In this document: piece after piece, positions 23,626 to 35,545 of the stretch
Layout: the number at the start of each line of letters is the position of its first letter
Numbering within the stretch: the first letter of the stretch is position 1
Assembly (NCBI GenBank): GCA_027924645.1
Contig: BSBN01000038.1
Coordinates: forward strand, 1-64,000
Source: Cunninghamia lanceolata
Lineage: Eukaryota > Streptophyta > Pinopsida > Cupressales > Cupressaceae
Direction: 5' to 3'
Length of the DNA: 64,000 bases
Notes under the pieces: model-generated
Told to the model about the DNA's origin: nothing
Databases searched by the model: none
Seen by the model: the letters and a program-made list of their open reading frames with translations, nothing else
Program-made: the position numbers and the translations under genes

Positions 23626-25370
23626 ACATCTGTGGAATTGTTCATCAATCCACCAAGGTATGTGCAAGATCATGATGGGCAAACTATACCTCTAAGTGGC
23701 AATGAAAATACAAAAAATCAGACTTAATCAAGTTCATGTGAAAATTTGAATGGATTATCTACATAATTTGAAAAATATGTAAGAATGAAATTTTTAGAGA
23801 ATTGAATCTAGTTTATGAGCTACAAATTTTTTTTTTTTAAACTAAATTTACTTAGTGAAAAATGAACATTTCAATGAACAGCTATTAAATAAAATAATTA
23901 GTTATGATATTTTTACTATGACTTTTTTTAAAAACTAAAGAGTAATTTTCCAGACAACCTAACTCAATGAAGAAAAATTGGAATTCAAAATTTCTTTTTT
24001 TTAACCTATAGCCAATGGAGCATAGAGTGTGACGCATCTTTCGAATCTAAAAAAGGTGAAATGGTTTGAAAGTTATTGATGTTTTTCAATTAGTGTATCA
24101 TCAGGATTTCAGACACACACTAGTAAATTATTAATAATTATTTAACAAAATGATAATTAAGAAAATCTTATATTTTTAAAAAGCTAACAATTTCATCTAT
24201 AAACCCTTTTTGTTTTATCAATTTTGCATTAAAAAAAAGTCATCAGCACAAAGGGTGAAGTTCGAAGAAGAGAGTGAAACCTGTAAAAATATTAGAATTG
24301 AGGGAAAGTCAACTATGACAACCCCAAGCCTACATACAAGGCAAAAGAAAAGCAAAACAGATATCCATTATTAACAGATATCCGTTTTGCTTTGGTAAAA
24401 TACCATTTTTCCTTTTTATGTTTTACAAAATGGATATCTATTTTGCTTTACCCTATATGTTACTCTCTCTCTCTCTCTAAAGGTGGTCTATCGATATCTT
24501 GCAATGGTCATAAGTATTCATCTTTAGCTTTGTGTAAAATGCTAAAAAGGTGGTCTATCAATATCTCGCCATATTCTTATGACCATTACATCTAATTTCA
24601 TCTATGATCAAAAAGGCTTGTCTATTTTCTAAGTTATGTAAAGAGCATTGATAAAAAAATTCTAATGTCCATTTTTAGATTCATTTTCTGCATTTCCTAT
24701 AATCATGATAATCTATGAAATCACATTTTTTTGAGGCATTCTATCAAATAGTTAGCAATGCCTTGTCTATGTTTCCATAGTTTTTATAAATATTTACTAG
24801 AAAGTTACAAAATATAATATTTGATAAGAATCCCCCTATCATTCTTCTTTTGATGGACGCCTACCATTCCATTGGTGTAAGTAAATAAGATAGTAGAAAA
24901 GATCATGGAGTTTGGCTATATACGAGTCAACTACGTTTGTTTGAAGATTTTTTTAACTTTTTAAACAAATTTCATTATGTTATGCATTGTAATGTTGGCA
25001 CTTTGTAAGTTCTTTTTTGAAATGTATGTAAACATAAGAAAAGTCTACACATAATAGTTAGTCTTTTGGTAAATGAACATTGTGGAACTTTATGAGGCAT
25101 GGGGATGTTGAACTTCACTGCAATTTACAAGTTTGTGGATGAGTGTATTACGATTATTCATTGATGATACATAATTATTTTCAAATCCTTCATTTATATA
25201 CTTACAAGATTTTGGGAAGTGGAGTCATGTTTTCCATCTACAACTTTGCAAAGGTTTCACTTTTCCACCAAATAGATTAACAGTACTTTTAATCATGTAA
25301 GACTTTGGGAATCTTAAGATAAAATTAAGTTGCCAAAAGTGCACCTTGACTCTACACGTAGATGCTTTTT
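23626..25370. other. Noncoding stretch
   Basis: No gene. At 24361-24460 there are repeated 'ggatatcc(a/g)ttttgc' motifs in both orientations ('gatatccattattaacagatatccgttttgc', 'aaaatggatatctattttgc'), similar to 31385-31530. A 50-base pair of imperfect repeats, 'aggtggtctatc(g/a)atatct', lies at about 24482 and 24549. Confidence 0.5.
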
Positions 25371-25386
25371 TGAATCTCTCTCTCTG

Positions 25387-25419
<33 letters not shown>

Positions 25420-25795
25420 GACTGACCTATCTACCTCCTAATTAAATCCTATTCCTAGCTTTCCTAGTTTTCCTTTTCCTTTCCAATTTGCTTAGGAGAG
25501 AGAGAGATAGATAGATAGATAGAAAGAGAGTCCTAGTTTTCTTGTTTTCATTTCACTTGTCAATAAGGGAGAGGGAGAGATAGAGAGGAGAGAAAGGGAG
25601 ATAAAGGAATGATAGGGGAGAGAGAGGCAAGAGATAGAGAGATAGCTAGAGAGAGAGAGAGAGAGGAGATAGAGGGGAGAGATAGGGAGATAGAGAGCGA
25701 GCGAGATGTCCAGAGAGATAGGGAGAAGGATTGGGAGGTAGAGGGATGATAGAGATAGGGAGATAAGGGAGAGATATGGAGATAGAGGTATAGGG
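25371..25795. repeat. (CT)n then GA-rich simple-repeat region
   Basis: A CT/CTGT run at 25374-25419 is followed after about 75 bases by purine-rich GAGAGATAGGGAGATAGAG-type repeats running to the first telomere-like tract. Confidence 0.9.
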
Positions 25796-26660
25796 TTTAG
25801 GGGTTAGAGGCATTATTTAGGGTTTTGAGAGAGAGAGAGAGAGAGATGCTTGGGGTTTAGGGAAATTATTTAGGGTTTAGGGCTACTCAGGAGACATAGG
25901 GAGAGAGATTGAGAGGTAGAGGAATGATAGAGATAGGGAGATAGTGAGATAGAGGTTTAGGGTTGCTTGGGTTTAGTGTTTAGGGTTTAGGGGTTTGAGT
26001 TTTATGATTTAGGGGTTTATGGTTTCTTAGGTTGAGGGTTTAGGGGTTAGGGCTTACAGGCATTATTTAGTTTATGGTTTAGGCGTTAGGGGTTAGGGTT
26101 TATGGGCATTATTTAAGGTTTAGAGGTTTCTAGTTGCTCAAGTTTAGGGTTTAGGGGCATTATTTAGGGTTTACAGTTGCATGTAAAAAGAAGTCTCTCT
26201 CTCTCTCTAAATCCCTCAACCCTAAATAATGCCCCTAATCCCTAACCCCTAACCTGTAACCCCTAAACTCTAAACCTAAGCAACCCTAAACCTCTATCTC
26301 CCTATCTCTCCCTTGTCTCCCTCTCTCTATCATCGCTCTACGTCTCAATCTCTCTTAGATGTGTCTCTCTACACATCTCACTCACTCTCTATCTCCCTAT
26401 CTCTCCCTTGTCTCCCTCTCTCTATCATCCCTCTACTTCTCAATCTCTCTCAGACGTATCTCTCTAGACATCTCACTCACTCTCTATCTCCCTATCTCTC
26501 CCTCTGCCTCCTCTATCTCTCCCAATCTATCTCCTCTCTCTCTCTACCTATCTATCTCTCCCTATCTCTTGCCTCTCTCTCCCCTATCATTCCTAGATAT
26601 CTGCCTATATCTTTGGACATCTCGCTCACTTTCTATCTCCCTATCTCTCCCTATTTGTTG
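25796..26660. repeat. Telomere-like palindromic module 1
   Basis: Degenerate TTTAGGG repeats (about 25796-26180) switch strand through a short centre ('ttgcatgtaaaaagaagtct' then CT run, 26177-26208) into CCCTAAA repeats (26213-26295) and then pyrimidine-rich ATCTCTCCCT-type repeats to about 26655. A perfect 19-bp inverted repeat, ttaggggcattatttaggg (26151-26169) and ccctaaataatgcccctaa (26220-26238), flanks the centre. The purine-rich DNA to the left mirrors the pyrimidine-rich DNA to the right, so the palindrome extends beyond the telomere-like part. Confidence 0.85.
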
Positions 26661-26857
26661 CAGGACCCGAGGATTCATATTGATGAATTTGCAAAAGGTC
26701 TCAGGGTCCCTAATGTATGTAACTAAAGCTTCCATTGAATAAAAAGAGGAATCCATGAAATATGCAAGCAATCAAATGCTCAAAATATGAATGTAAATGA
26801 ACTAAAGATGCTAGATTTTTATGCTTTTTTTTTCAATGTGAATTATGTAAAGCAAAG

Positions 26858-29745
26858 GTGTTTTGATCAAATTTATGAGGTATAGAAGTAAATAATAGAA
26901 ATATCAGCCCTTTCAATCAAAGATATGCTTCACAACACACTTTTGAATGCAATCCTAAATGATTGTAAGTCCAAAAACTAGTGAAATTATGCAAAAATAT
27001 GCAATTTTTTCACAAAATGTAAATGTAAATGTCCAAATAAAGAGTGTTGTAATGAAATTTAAGATGTGAAGTAGAGTATTTAAAGGATATAATTCAATTA
27101 TATCAATAATATCATTCACAACATGCATTCCATGTAAGTTAAATAGGTTTGCAAGTCAAACCCTACTAAAAATCAAGCAAAATATGCAATTTTTTCACAA
27201 TAAAAGCATGCAAACAACTGATAGAAAGGGTGTTGTGTGAAATTTAATGATGTATATCAGATAATAACCATGTAGTCAGTCACCTTCTGATAAAAAAATC
27301 ATACACAACACGCGTTTAGAGTGTTTGTAGGGAGTTGACTAGTCGAATCTAGTGAAAAAGCCTTAAAACATGCAATTTTCGATCAAATTTCAATGCAAAA
27401 GTGTCAAACAAAAGGTTTTGTAAAGGATGTGACTGAATGAAATATTAAATAGGTCTGATATAAGTCTGATAATGTCACAAATTATGTTACAACACGCTTG
27501 TAGAGTAGTCTTGTGAAGATAAGCAATGAAAAGCTAGTGAAAAACCCTTAAATCATGAAATCTTCATCAAATTTTCAATGCAATCATGAAATGAAAAGGT
27601 GTTGTAAGGAATTTATCAGAGGGAATAAAGGAATATGTCTGATAAAAATCCACTAAGGCCACAAAATCCACTACAACACCCCTAGAATGCAACCCTAGAG
27701 AGGAATCTAGTGCAAACCCTAGTGAAAATGCAAGTTTCAAACCCTAGGTATGAGATCTAAATGAAATTATGCAATGAAATGGAATGATACAAGTCAAAAT
27801 CAGACTTGAAATAATGTAAAGGATAGTACTAAAATCTGAAACCAAATTTTAGCTACCAACCATAGCTCATGCACAAACTAGGTCTCATAAAAACACACAA
27901 TTTCAAGCAATTTTGACCAAATGGACAATGAAAATGCAATACAAATTAGCAATTGATGATGAATTTTTGAATTTTATATCAGACATTAGAAACCCTAAAT
28001 TCTGAATTTACAAACCCTAAACCTCTAAACTTGAACCCCTAACCCCTAAACAATAAACCCTAAACACTAAATAAACCCAAACCCCTAAACCCTAAACAAT
28101 AAACACTAAATAAACAATGTAAATGTCGAAATAAAGAGTGTTGTAATGAAATTTAATATGTGCAGAAGAGTATGTCAGGGATATAAGTCAATTATATCAA
28201 TAATATCCTTCACAACATGCATTCCATGCAAATTTAACAAGTTTGCAAGTCAAACCCTAGTGAAAATCAAGCAAAATATGCAAGTTTTTCACAATAAAAG
28301 CATGCAAACAACTGATAGAAATGGTTTTGTGTGAAATTTTATGATGTATATCAGATAATAACCATGTAATTAATCACCTTGTGAGAAAAAATCAGACACA
28401 ACACGCCTTTAGAGTGTTTGTAGAGAGTTGACTAGTCAAACCTAGTGAAAAAGCCTAAAAAATGCAATTTTCGATCAAATTTCAATGTAAAAGTGTCAAA
28501 CAGAAGGTGTTGTAAAGGATGTAACTTATGGAAGTAGTAAATAGGTCTAATATAAATCTGATAAAGTCACAAATTCTATTACAACATGCTTGTAGAGTAG
28601 TCTTGTGAAGATAAGCGATGAAAAGCTAGTGAAAAACCCTTAAATCATGCAATTTTCATCAAATTTTCAATACAATCATGAAATTAAAAAGTGTTGTAAG
28701 GAATTTATTAGAGGTAAGATAGGAATATGTTTGATAAAAATCCTCTAAGTCTACAAAATCCACTACAACACCCCTAGAATGCAACCCTAGAGAGGAATCT
28801 AGTGGAAAACCTAGTGAAAATGCAAGTTCAAACCCTAGGTATGAGATCTAAATGAAATTATGCAATCAAATGGAATGATAAAGGTCAAAATCAGACTTGA
28901 AAGAGTGTAAATGATAGTAGTAAAATCTGAAACCAAATTTTAGCTACCAACCCTAGCTCATGCACAAACTAGGTCTCATAAAAACACACAATTTCAAGCA
29001 ATTTTGACCAAATGGACAATGAAAATGCAATACAAATTAGCAATTGATGATGAATTATTGAATTTTATATCAGAATTTAAAAACCATAAACCTTAAACCT
29101 CTAAACCTGAACCCCTAGCACCTAAACAATAAACAATAAACCCTAAACCCTAAATAAACAATGTAAATGTCCAAATAAAAAGTGTTGTAATGAAATTTAA
29201 GATGTACAGAAGAGTATGTCTGGGATACCAATCAATTAGATCAATAATATCCTTCACAAAATGCATTCCATGAAAGTTTAACAAGTTTGTAAGTCAAACC
29301 CTAGTAAAAATCAAGCAAAATATGCAATTTTTTCACAATAAAAGCATGCAAACAACTGATAGAAAGGGTGTTGTGTGAAATTTTATGATGGATATTAGAT
29401 AATAACCATGTAGAAAATCACCTTGTGATAAAAAGTCAGACACAACATGCCTTCAGAGTGTTTGTAGAGAGTAGACTAGTCAAACCTAGTGAAAAAGCCT
29501 AAAAACATGCAATTTTTGATCAAATTTCAATGCAAAAGTATCAAACAAAAGGTTTTGTAAAGGATGTGACTGATTGAAATAGTAAATAGGTATGATATAA
29601 GTTTGATGAAGTCACAAATTCTGCTACAACATGATTGTAGAGTAGTCTTGTGAAGATAAGCAATGAAAAGCTAGTGAAAAACCCTTAAATCATGCAATTT
29701 TCATCAAATTTTCAATGTAATCATCAAATGAAAAGGTGTTGTAAA
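26858..29745. repeat. Satellite array: ~185-bp monomers in a ~1.05-1.09 kb higher-order unit
   Basis: Within the first unit the diagnostic 'gGTGTTgTaa...gaaattt' phase recurs near 26858, 27043, 27229, 27414 and 27598, i.e. every 184-186 bases; monomers share ATGCAA-TTTTTCA, a 'GTGTTGTAA' box, a 'tcagataa' box and 'cacaacacgc..tagagtg', but differ strongly in sequence. The larger unit, marked by 'aatgt(c)caaataaagagtgttg', starts near 27027, 28120 and 29165 (periods of about 1093 and 1045), and corresponding monomers in successive units are far more alike than neighbours. This is a six-monomer higher-order repeat of about 2.7 units. Each unit ends in a CCCTAAA-like stretch (about 27985-28110 and 29085-29155). 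The third unit breaks off at 29745 directly into TTTAGGG repeats. Confidence 0.85.
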
Positions 29746-29993
29746 TAATTTAGGGTTTAGGGTTTAGGTTTAGGGATTAGAGTTTAGGGCTTAGGGCTTA
29801 GGTTCATTATTTAAGGTTTATGGTTTATGGGTTAGGGGTAAGGGTTTAGGGGCATTATTCAGGGTTTACGATTGCATGTCAAAAGAAGTCTCTCTCTCTA
29901 AATCCCTCAACCCTAAATAATTCCCCTAATCCCTAACCCATAACCCCTAAACCCTAAACCTAATAAACCCTAAACCCCTATCTCCAAGTATCT

Positions 29994-29999
<6 letters not shown>
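29746..29999. repeat. Telomere-like palindromic module 2
   Basis: TTTAGGG repeats (29750-29870), centre 'ttgcatgtcaaaagaagtct' plus a short CT run (29872-29899), then CCCTAAA repeats to about 29975. The inverted pair is 29846-29864 and 29911-29929, with one change in each arm relative to module 1. It abuts the satellite array on its left and a (CT)n run on its right. Confidence 0.85.

Positions 30000-30059
<60 letters not shown>
30000..30059. repeat. (CT)30 microsatellite
   Basis: Sixty-base uninterrupted CT run, the longest CT tract in the window. Confidence 0.97.
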
Positions 30060-30063
<4 letters not shown>

Positions 30064-30694
30064 GGTAGGCTATTTTGCATATGGTGGTCATATCCTTTAG
30101 GTACAATCACCTCCAAACTTCACAAATAGATATAGAGCATAATTCTAAGCAGCTTTCATCAAGACCACTTCTCTACGTAGGTGCAACTAATACCACTTTT
30201 TCACTGTTTTCCACATTAATACTTATTCTTTTCCATTTTCCAAGTCCTACATGTGTCCAAGTTGTATTGTTTGTCAAGTTTTTAGTCTAATTGTTAGTCC
30301 TAACTCTCATGGATATTAAAATGTTAGTATAGTTAGATTTATCCTTAGGTAACATTAATTTACACATTGTTGCACAAACAACCACACTAAAAAAAAAAAC
30401 TTACCTAGTTAAGGTTAACCTTTAAGGTTCTTTCATTTGGTAAGCCTAACAGATCCAACTAGTTCAATCTTCTTATATTCCATCCTTAGCCTTCCAAGAG
30501 AGTTCATGTCATGTTAACTTTGCATTATGTCCTCACTTTCCTCTTGCTAGTTGTAGTACTCTTTTTTTTCTAATCCTATCCCTATATCATACTATTGTTG
30601 TTGACTTTTCTTTCCATCTTCATCATCATAGCCCTAGTTATCCTATTTTGAGCCTACCATTTATCCTTAGCCATGTCTTGTACTTCTTCTATTC
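30060..30694. other. Noncoding stretch
   Basis: Pyrimidine-biased sequence with no supportable gene. Confidence 0.45.
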
Positions 30695-31310
30695 ATGTCA
30701 ATTTTAATGACCTCTAAACTTTCCATAAATTCTTCTCCACCAAACCCTAGACCCTTACCCAAATCCTTACTTTTCTAAGAAAAACCCTTCCCCAAACATC
30801 ATTTGATCATGTGGCTCCTTCCATCACTAGACAGGTGCCCCTACTTTCTAATATTCATCCAATGTAATCCCAATGTCATAGCTCACATTCCCACGCCTAC
30901 ATTCATAGACTACATTCCCCCTATTGACACCATCATTGATAATGATTTTAAGGAGTCTCCCTTGAATAATCAATAAACCATGGATTATCCCATATCCCCA
31001 TCTTACACTTTCCTCACCTTTGAGCCCTTATAAGATGACATTTAGCTATCCCCACCATTACCAATCACACTTTCTAGCAATCCCACATAAGACACCTTAC
31101 CCATCACTTCACCTAGGCAATCACTAATTACATCACCTCATTACTCCATTCAACCATACCCATACCACCTCTTTCTCACTCCACAACCTGTATTAACACA
31201 TGATTCACCCCATGACATGCTACAGTTACCACAATGCCAATTCACTCTACCAGCATTCTTCATATTATCTTATAAATCACTGTCCTTTCTTCCCATTCCT
31301 TGAGACATCA
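30695..31310 (+). pseudogene. Possible decayed Pro/Ser-rich coding remnant
   Basis: From the ATG at about 30700 the plus strand reads MTSKLSINSSPPNPRPLP and, across several stops, a Pro/Ser/Thr-rich, low-complexity sequence (for example LPITSPRQSLITSPHYSIQP near 31100). Base composition (C-rich on the plus strand) differs from both neighbours. It could be the disordered N-terminal part of a LINE ORF1 or a gag, but no folded domain follows. Function not recognised; it may be composition alone. Confidence 0.25.
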
Positions 31311-31384
31311 TACCATGACACGCACCAATGAAAAAAATTAAAAAACCAATGAAAAGAATTAAAAAAACCATTTTTATAGTTCTA

Positions 31385-31530
31385 GGAAACGGATATCCAT
31401 TTCTGGAATATTCCCAAAATAGATATCCATTTATGGAATATTCCCAAAACATATATCCATTTCCTGGAACTATAAAAATGGTTTTTTAAACCACAAAATG
31501 GATATCCGTTCCAAATGGATATTTTTAACA
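31385..31530. repeat. 'ggatatccattt' repeat cluster
   Basis: Five or more copies of GATATCCATTT(C) or its complement, with 'ggaatattcccaaaa' between them (period about 30) and an inverted pair around 'ggaactataaaaatggttttttaaacc'. It adjoins the point where the transposase-like N-terminal half loses similarity. A related cluster is at 24361-24460. Confidence 0.7.
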
Positions 31531-33273
31531 TGCCTATGAAAGTCAAAGTTCTAGCCAATTCACGAATTTGGCTAAGTAAAGATGCAATTTTTTTTCCATT
31601 GCCACTGTTTGGCCCACAATGATCCTGCACATACCCACCAAGCATATTGAGAGTGTTTCACATATTTATACACAATCTTATTCTTGAACTCTGTGATGAA
31701 TGCATATACACTACTTTGTTTTGTGACTAACTCACAATACTTTCTAGTTTTTCCATCCTTTAATGGATATTGAACATTGGTGAACCTCTTCACATCCACT
31801 AATTGTTGTTCAAAATCATATGAACTACTTGCATGCATGCATTATTCTAACAATGAAACGTTACCACATCTATTGCATTGTCCAGAAACACATGGTTTTG
31901 AAAAAAAGAATTGCCCATCCATTGTTTCACAAAGTAAACTTGTTATAAAATTCTTAATTGTTGTAGGTGGCATATTAATACCACTTTCTTGCATAATTTG
32001 GTTAGTATGCAAAGTACAACATATATATCAAAAAACATCATAATAATAATGAAATTGTACATAAGTTTTACAACAACAAGAGATTCATTGTTTATTAATC
32101 TTGACATACCAAGATTTACATTTCTCAAATGATCTTTGACTTATACTAAAATTTTCTATAACTAAATCATCTAGAAATTTTCTATATAATTATGTTTGTG
32201 TCATAGCTAAAAGATGTTTTGGATGAGGATCACAATTTTTTGACCCCACCCTTAATTTCAAAACATCTCTAGCATTTGATGAAACCCTTGTATTATCATG
32301 CCAATATTTTTCAATCAAAGACCTAATTTCATTATTTGATTTCATATTAGACCTTGGGAGTCTACCACTAAAAGTCCAACATTGGTTGATTGCATCCTCT
32401 TCAATACGTACTCTTCTCTTTGTTGCTCTTTTTAAAGTTACAACATGCACATTTAAATATCCACTTGTCTTTCTTATCATTCTTTTGCTCACAACTGATT
32501 TATTAACTAAAGCAATTGTTATTGCTCGACATGCTGCATTCTTATCCTTAGATCAAATATTTTTTCCAATAGAACCAATAGCATTAGCAACACTAGACAT
32601 AACTTGTTCCATTGATTCATCCACCTTTTTGGGTTTTACAAAAATACCTAATTTTTTTATTATTTTCTCATTTTTGACATTCTCATCAATTTTAATACAA
32701 GTTGGCATTGAAATCCAAGAGTTTTTCTATAAAAAAATTGTTTGTACAATCCATTTGCATGGGTTTGAATTTGTCTCCAAGATATCTTACCATGAAGATC
32801 CTTCAAAACATTACTTTCAATTTTTTTTTTTTAAAAAAAAATTCATTTTCATGCATACAAAGGTTTTCATTTTCATTTTTTATTGTCTTGTTTGTAGTAG
32901 AAGCATTTATCTCAACAATGTTATATCTAGCTTGCTTTACATCATTAATCTCATTATCATTCAAGGGATTCAAAGAAATACCTAGATTCATTCTTATACT
33001 TGCATTTCCCATGTTCTTGTCCACTTCCACATTTGCATACGCTACATTCACTTCATCCATATTGGTCTCTTCAATATTCTCCTCTTCAATGTTATCCTTC
33101 TCAATGTTCTCCTCTTCAATAGTCATCAAACTGGATGCTACATCATTCTTCATTTTTTTAATCCTCTCTCTCCTATCTCTTTGTCATTTTGCCTCTTTCT
33201 CTCGATGTTCTTCAATTTCTTCAACTGTCATAACCTTCCTCTTCTTTTTTTGTTGACATTTATTTGATCCCAT
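31500..33273 (-). pseudogene. Transposase-like gene, N-terminal half (copy B)
   Basis: Same gene as 1417-1 but extending farther. From the ATG at 33273: basic start with KKKRKV; Glu-rich repeats; KRATKRRVRIEEDAINQCWT; CDPHPKHLLAMTQT; SQRSFEKCKSWYVK; CCCKTHVQFHYYY; CVSGQCNRCGN; then, past a stop near 31838, SSSYDFEQQLVDVKRF and LVTKQSSVYAFITEFKN to about 31570. The TGA early in the basic region, the stop after GSIGKNI and the stop after DMTQT/AMTQT are all shared with copy A, so they predate the duplication. Similarity to the family fades at about 31500, where the ggatatcc repeats start. The next block expected (DFAEN...) is found 7.9 kb farther along the same strand at 23592, so the two parts could be one gene interrupted by the satellite/telomere region, or two separate elements. 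Confidence 0.6.
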
Positions 33274-34611
33274 GATTGCCAAAATGTGTTGGATCCCTTC
33301 TTTAAAAAATTATGAAATACAAGTAGATGTAGATCCTTTGTTCAATATGATATTTGCTTGATATTTGTTTGATCTCTCCAAAAAATTGAATCTTTCTAAA
33401 AAATGGATTCTCTACTTCATTCCATCTGAAAATTCTCCTTATGATTGAATCCCTATAAAAATTGCATAAAATATGTCTTGTTGAGAGCTCGAATTGATGT
33501 TTTGCATATAAAAAGTCGTTGAATTCGTCATTGTTGACGTATTGGTAAAAATGAATGTTTCTCCAAGAAATTGAATCCCTGCAAAAAAATGGATTTTCTA
33601 CTTCATTCCAACTGAAAATGCTCCTTATGATTGAATCCCTATAAGAATTGCATAAAATATGTCCTGTTGAGAGCTTGAATTGACAATTTGCACATTAAAA
33701 AGTCATAGAATTTGTCACTGTTGGTCGTACTGGTAAAAAGGAATGTTGCAAAGTATTAGTCATACTACCAATTTATGAAAAAAATGGCTAAATAAGAAAT
33801 AGGTACCCATTTTGAAAAATAACGGGTACCCATTTCTTGCTGTTTCAAAATTGCCACCTGCCAATTTACATTAGTTTTAGGCTTGGTAAAGGCTTGGAAA
33901 CCTAGGCCTAAGCCTTGGAACTACAACCAACCTGCAACTATGTCATGCCCACATTTCCCATACGGTCACAACACGCATCACACGTGTCATGTCCACATGT
34001 GCCATGTGGTCATGACACGAAATATCAAAAATTTTCCCACGCTTCTCTAATAACCCCCTCGCACGCATAAGCGTGCTCGGTGGTGTACGATTATACAAGG
34101 GTTGAATTTTTAAAGCTCCTAAACCCTAAATTCTAGAATATTCCGGCAGCATAACGCCTCATGGGCGTTGGTGGGATTTATTAGACTAACACTAATCTTG
34201 ATCACGTGGTTTCCTGACTTAGGCTAATCTCACTAATTACATTGGTACAACAGTTGATTAAGGTGATTGATCATTTTTCAACAAAGCATGATCATCTGTT
34301 CTTCTTCCCATTTTCTGAAATCTAATATTAATTTCTCCTCCTTCAGACTTTAGCATTTTCAACAAAGCCTGCACATTTTCCCTTTCTTTCGTTTCTCTGA
34401 AATTTAATTTTGATTGTATTTCTATCACATTCTCTTTCCCGTTGTGTAAGGTTTCTTTATGTTTATCCTGCTTTCCCGTTCTCTATCAATTAGAGTTATC
34501 ACTGCATCCTTTACATTGTTCCTAATCAGGATTAATGGAGAGTTAATTCTTACTTAGTTCTCTTAGCCCAGTTCAGAAATTCCATGCATTTTCTCCTCTT
34601 TATTTTCACTT

Positions 34612-34662
<51 letters not shown>

Positions 34663-35034
34663 AGACGCTTTCTCAATCTACAGTTGAGTTTACAATGTCC
34701 ACTCATGGAATGCATGTGATGGCTTAATTGCATTTATAATAATACACATATCTATATAAATACAAATAAGCATATATATAATGTATATACATGCTTATTT
34801 GCATTTATAAAGATAGGTATATTTTTCTTTTCGTTTTCTTGTATTTAATTTGTAAATTTATTAATCTCCGAAAAAGAAAACGCACTTCCCCTATAGTTTG
34901 AATTAATATAAATATGTATATATTATTGTCAAAGTATAAGCCCTATTTTATTTATTCGTTTTACAAAATTCTCAATATATATATATATACTAGTATTTAA
35001 ATCAATCTATAAAAAAAATTTAGCTAACAACTAA

Positions 35035-35068
<34 letters not shown>

Positions 35069-35164
35069 ATTTTAATATTATATTTTATGTTAAATAGGGA
35101 TATAGCCCTAAAATCTTTATGCTCACATACATTGGCTGAACCCTACATATATTTTTCATTGGTT
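33274..35164. other. Noncoding stretch of copy B
   Basis: Equivalent to 1418-3384, with (CT)22 at 34615-34658 and (AT)n tracts at 34975-34990 and 35033-35070. No gene. Confidence 0.6.
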
Positions 35165-35545
35165 TGTTTGTTGATTGGCAGGGCAATGGAGGTGGTGGCG
35201 CTGGTAGGGCGACGGCGGCACTAGGGTGGAGGGCTCGTTGATGGAGCTGGGGCCGTAGAGCAGTAAAGGCATAGAGGAGGGGGAAGAGTGGAGGAAGGGC
35301 GGAAGGTGGCCGCAAGAGCGGTGGAGGCGGTTCTGTAGCGAAGGACGGGGGTCACGGGGAGCAAGGGGTGTAAGGGGGAGAGGCTGCAGTGGTCTCAGGC
35401 TGCGGAAGTTAACGGGGCGCGGGATATGTGGCCGCGCAGGGTTAAGGAGACAGTGGGGGTCTGCGGTGGCGGGGGTGTGGGTGGGGCTCCACCCCTCCCC
35501 ACACCCATTATGTAAAATCTATAGTGGGGGTTCAAACCCCCACCA
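35165..35545. other. GC-rich island with terminal hairpin (copy B)
   Basis: Equivalent to 3385-3790. The long plus-strand frame of copy A is not open here, which argues against a protein. The perfect hairpin GTGGGGG-TTCAAA-CCCCCAC is unchanged at 35524-35543. Confidence 0.55.

Noticed and set aside
25796..26295. True chromosome end (telomere)
   Set aside because: Repeats are degenerate, interrupted by other motifs, and flip strand inside the window with ordinary DNA on both sides.
26313..26771. Ser/Leu-rich plus-strand frames of 127 and 137 codons and a minus-strand frame
   Set aside because: Translation of pyrimidine-rich simple repeats in several frames at once.
26858..29745. CRISPR-like array
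   Set aside because: The repeats are whole ~185-bp monomers without short conserved repeats and unique spacers, and the DNA is eukaryotic.
32386..33256. Hydrophobic plus-strand frames of 184 and 199 codons that look like membrane proteins
   Set aside because: Antisense shadows of the Lys/Glu/Asn-rich minus-strand transposase-like gene; runs of Phe/Leu/Ser result from the reverse complement.
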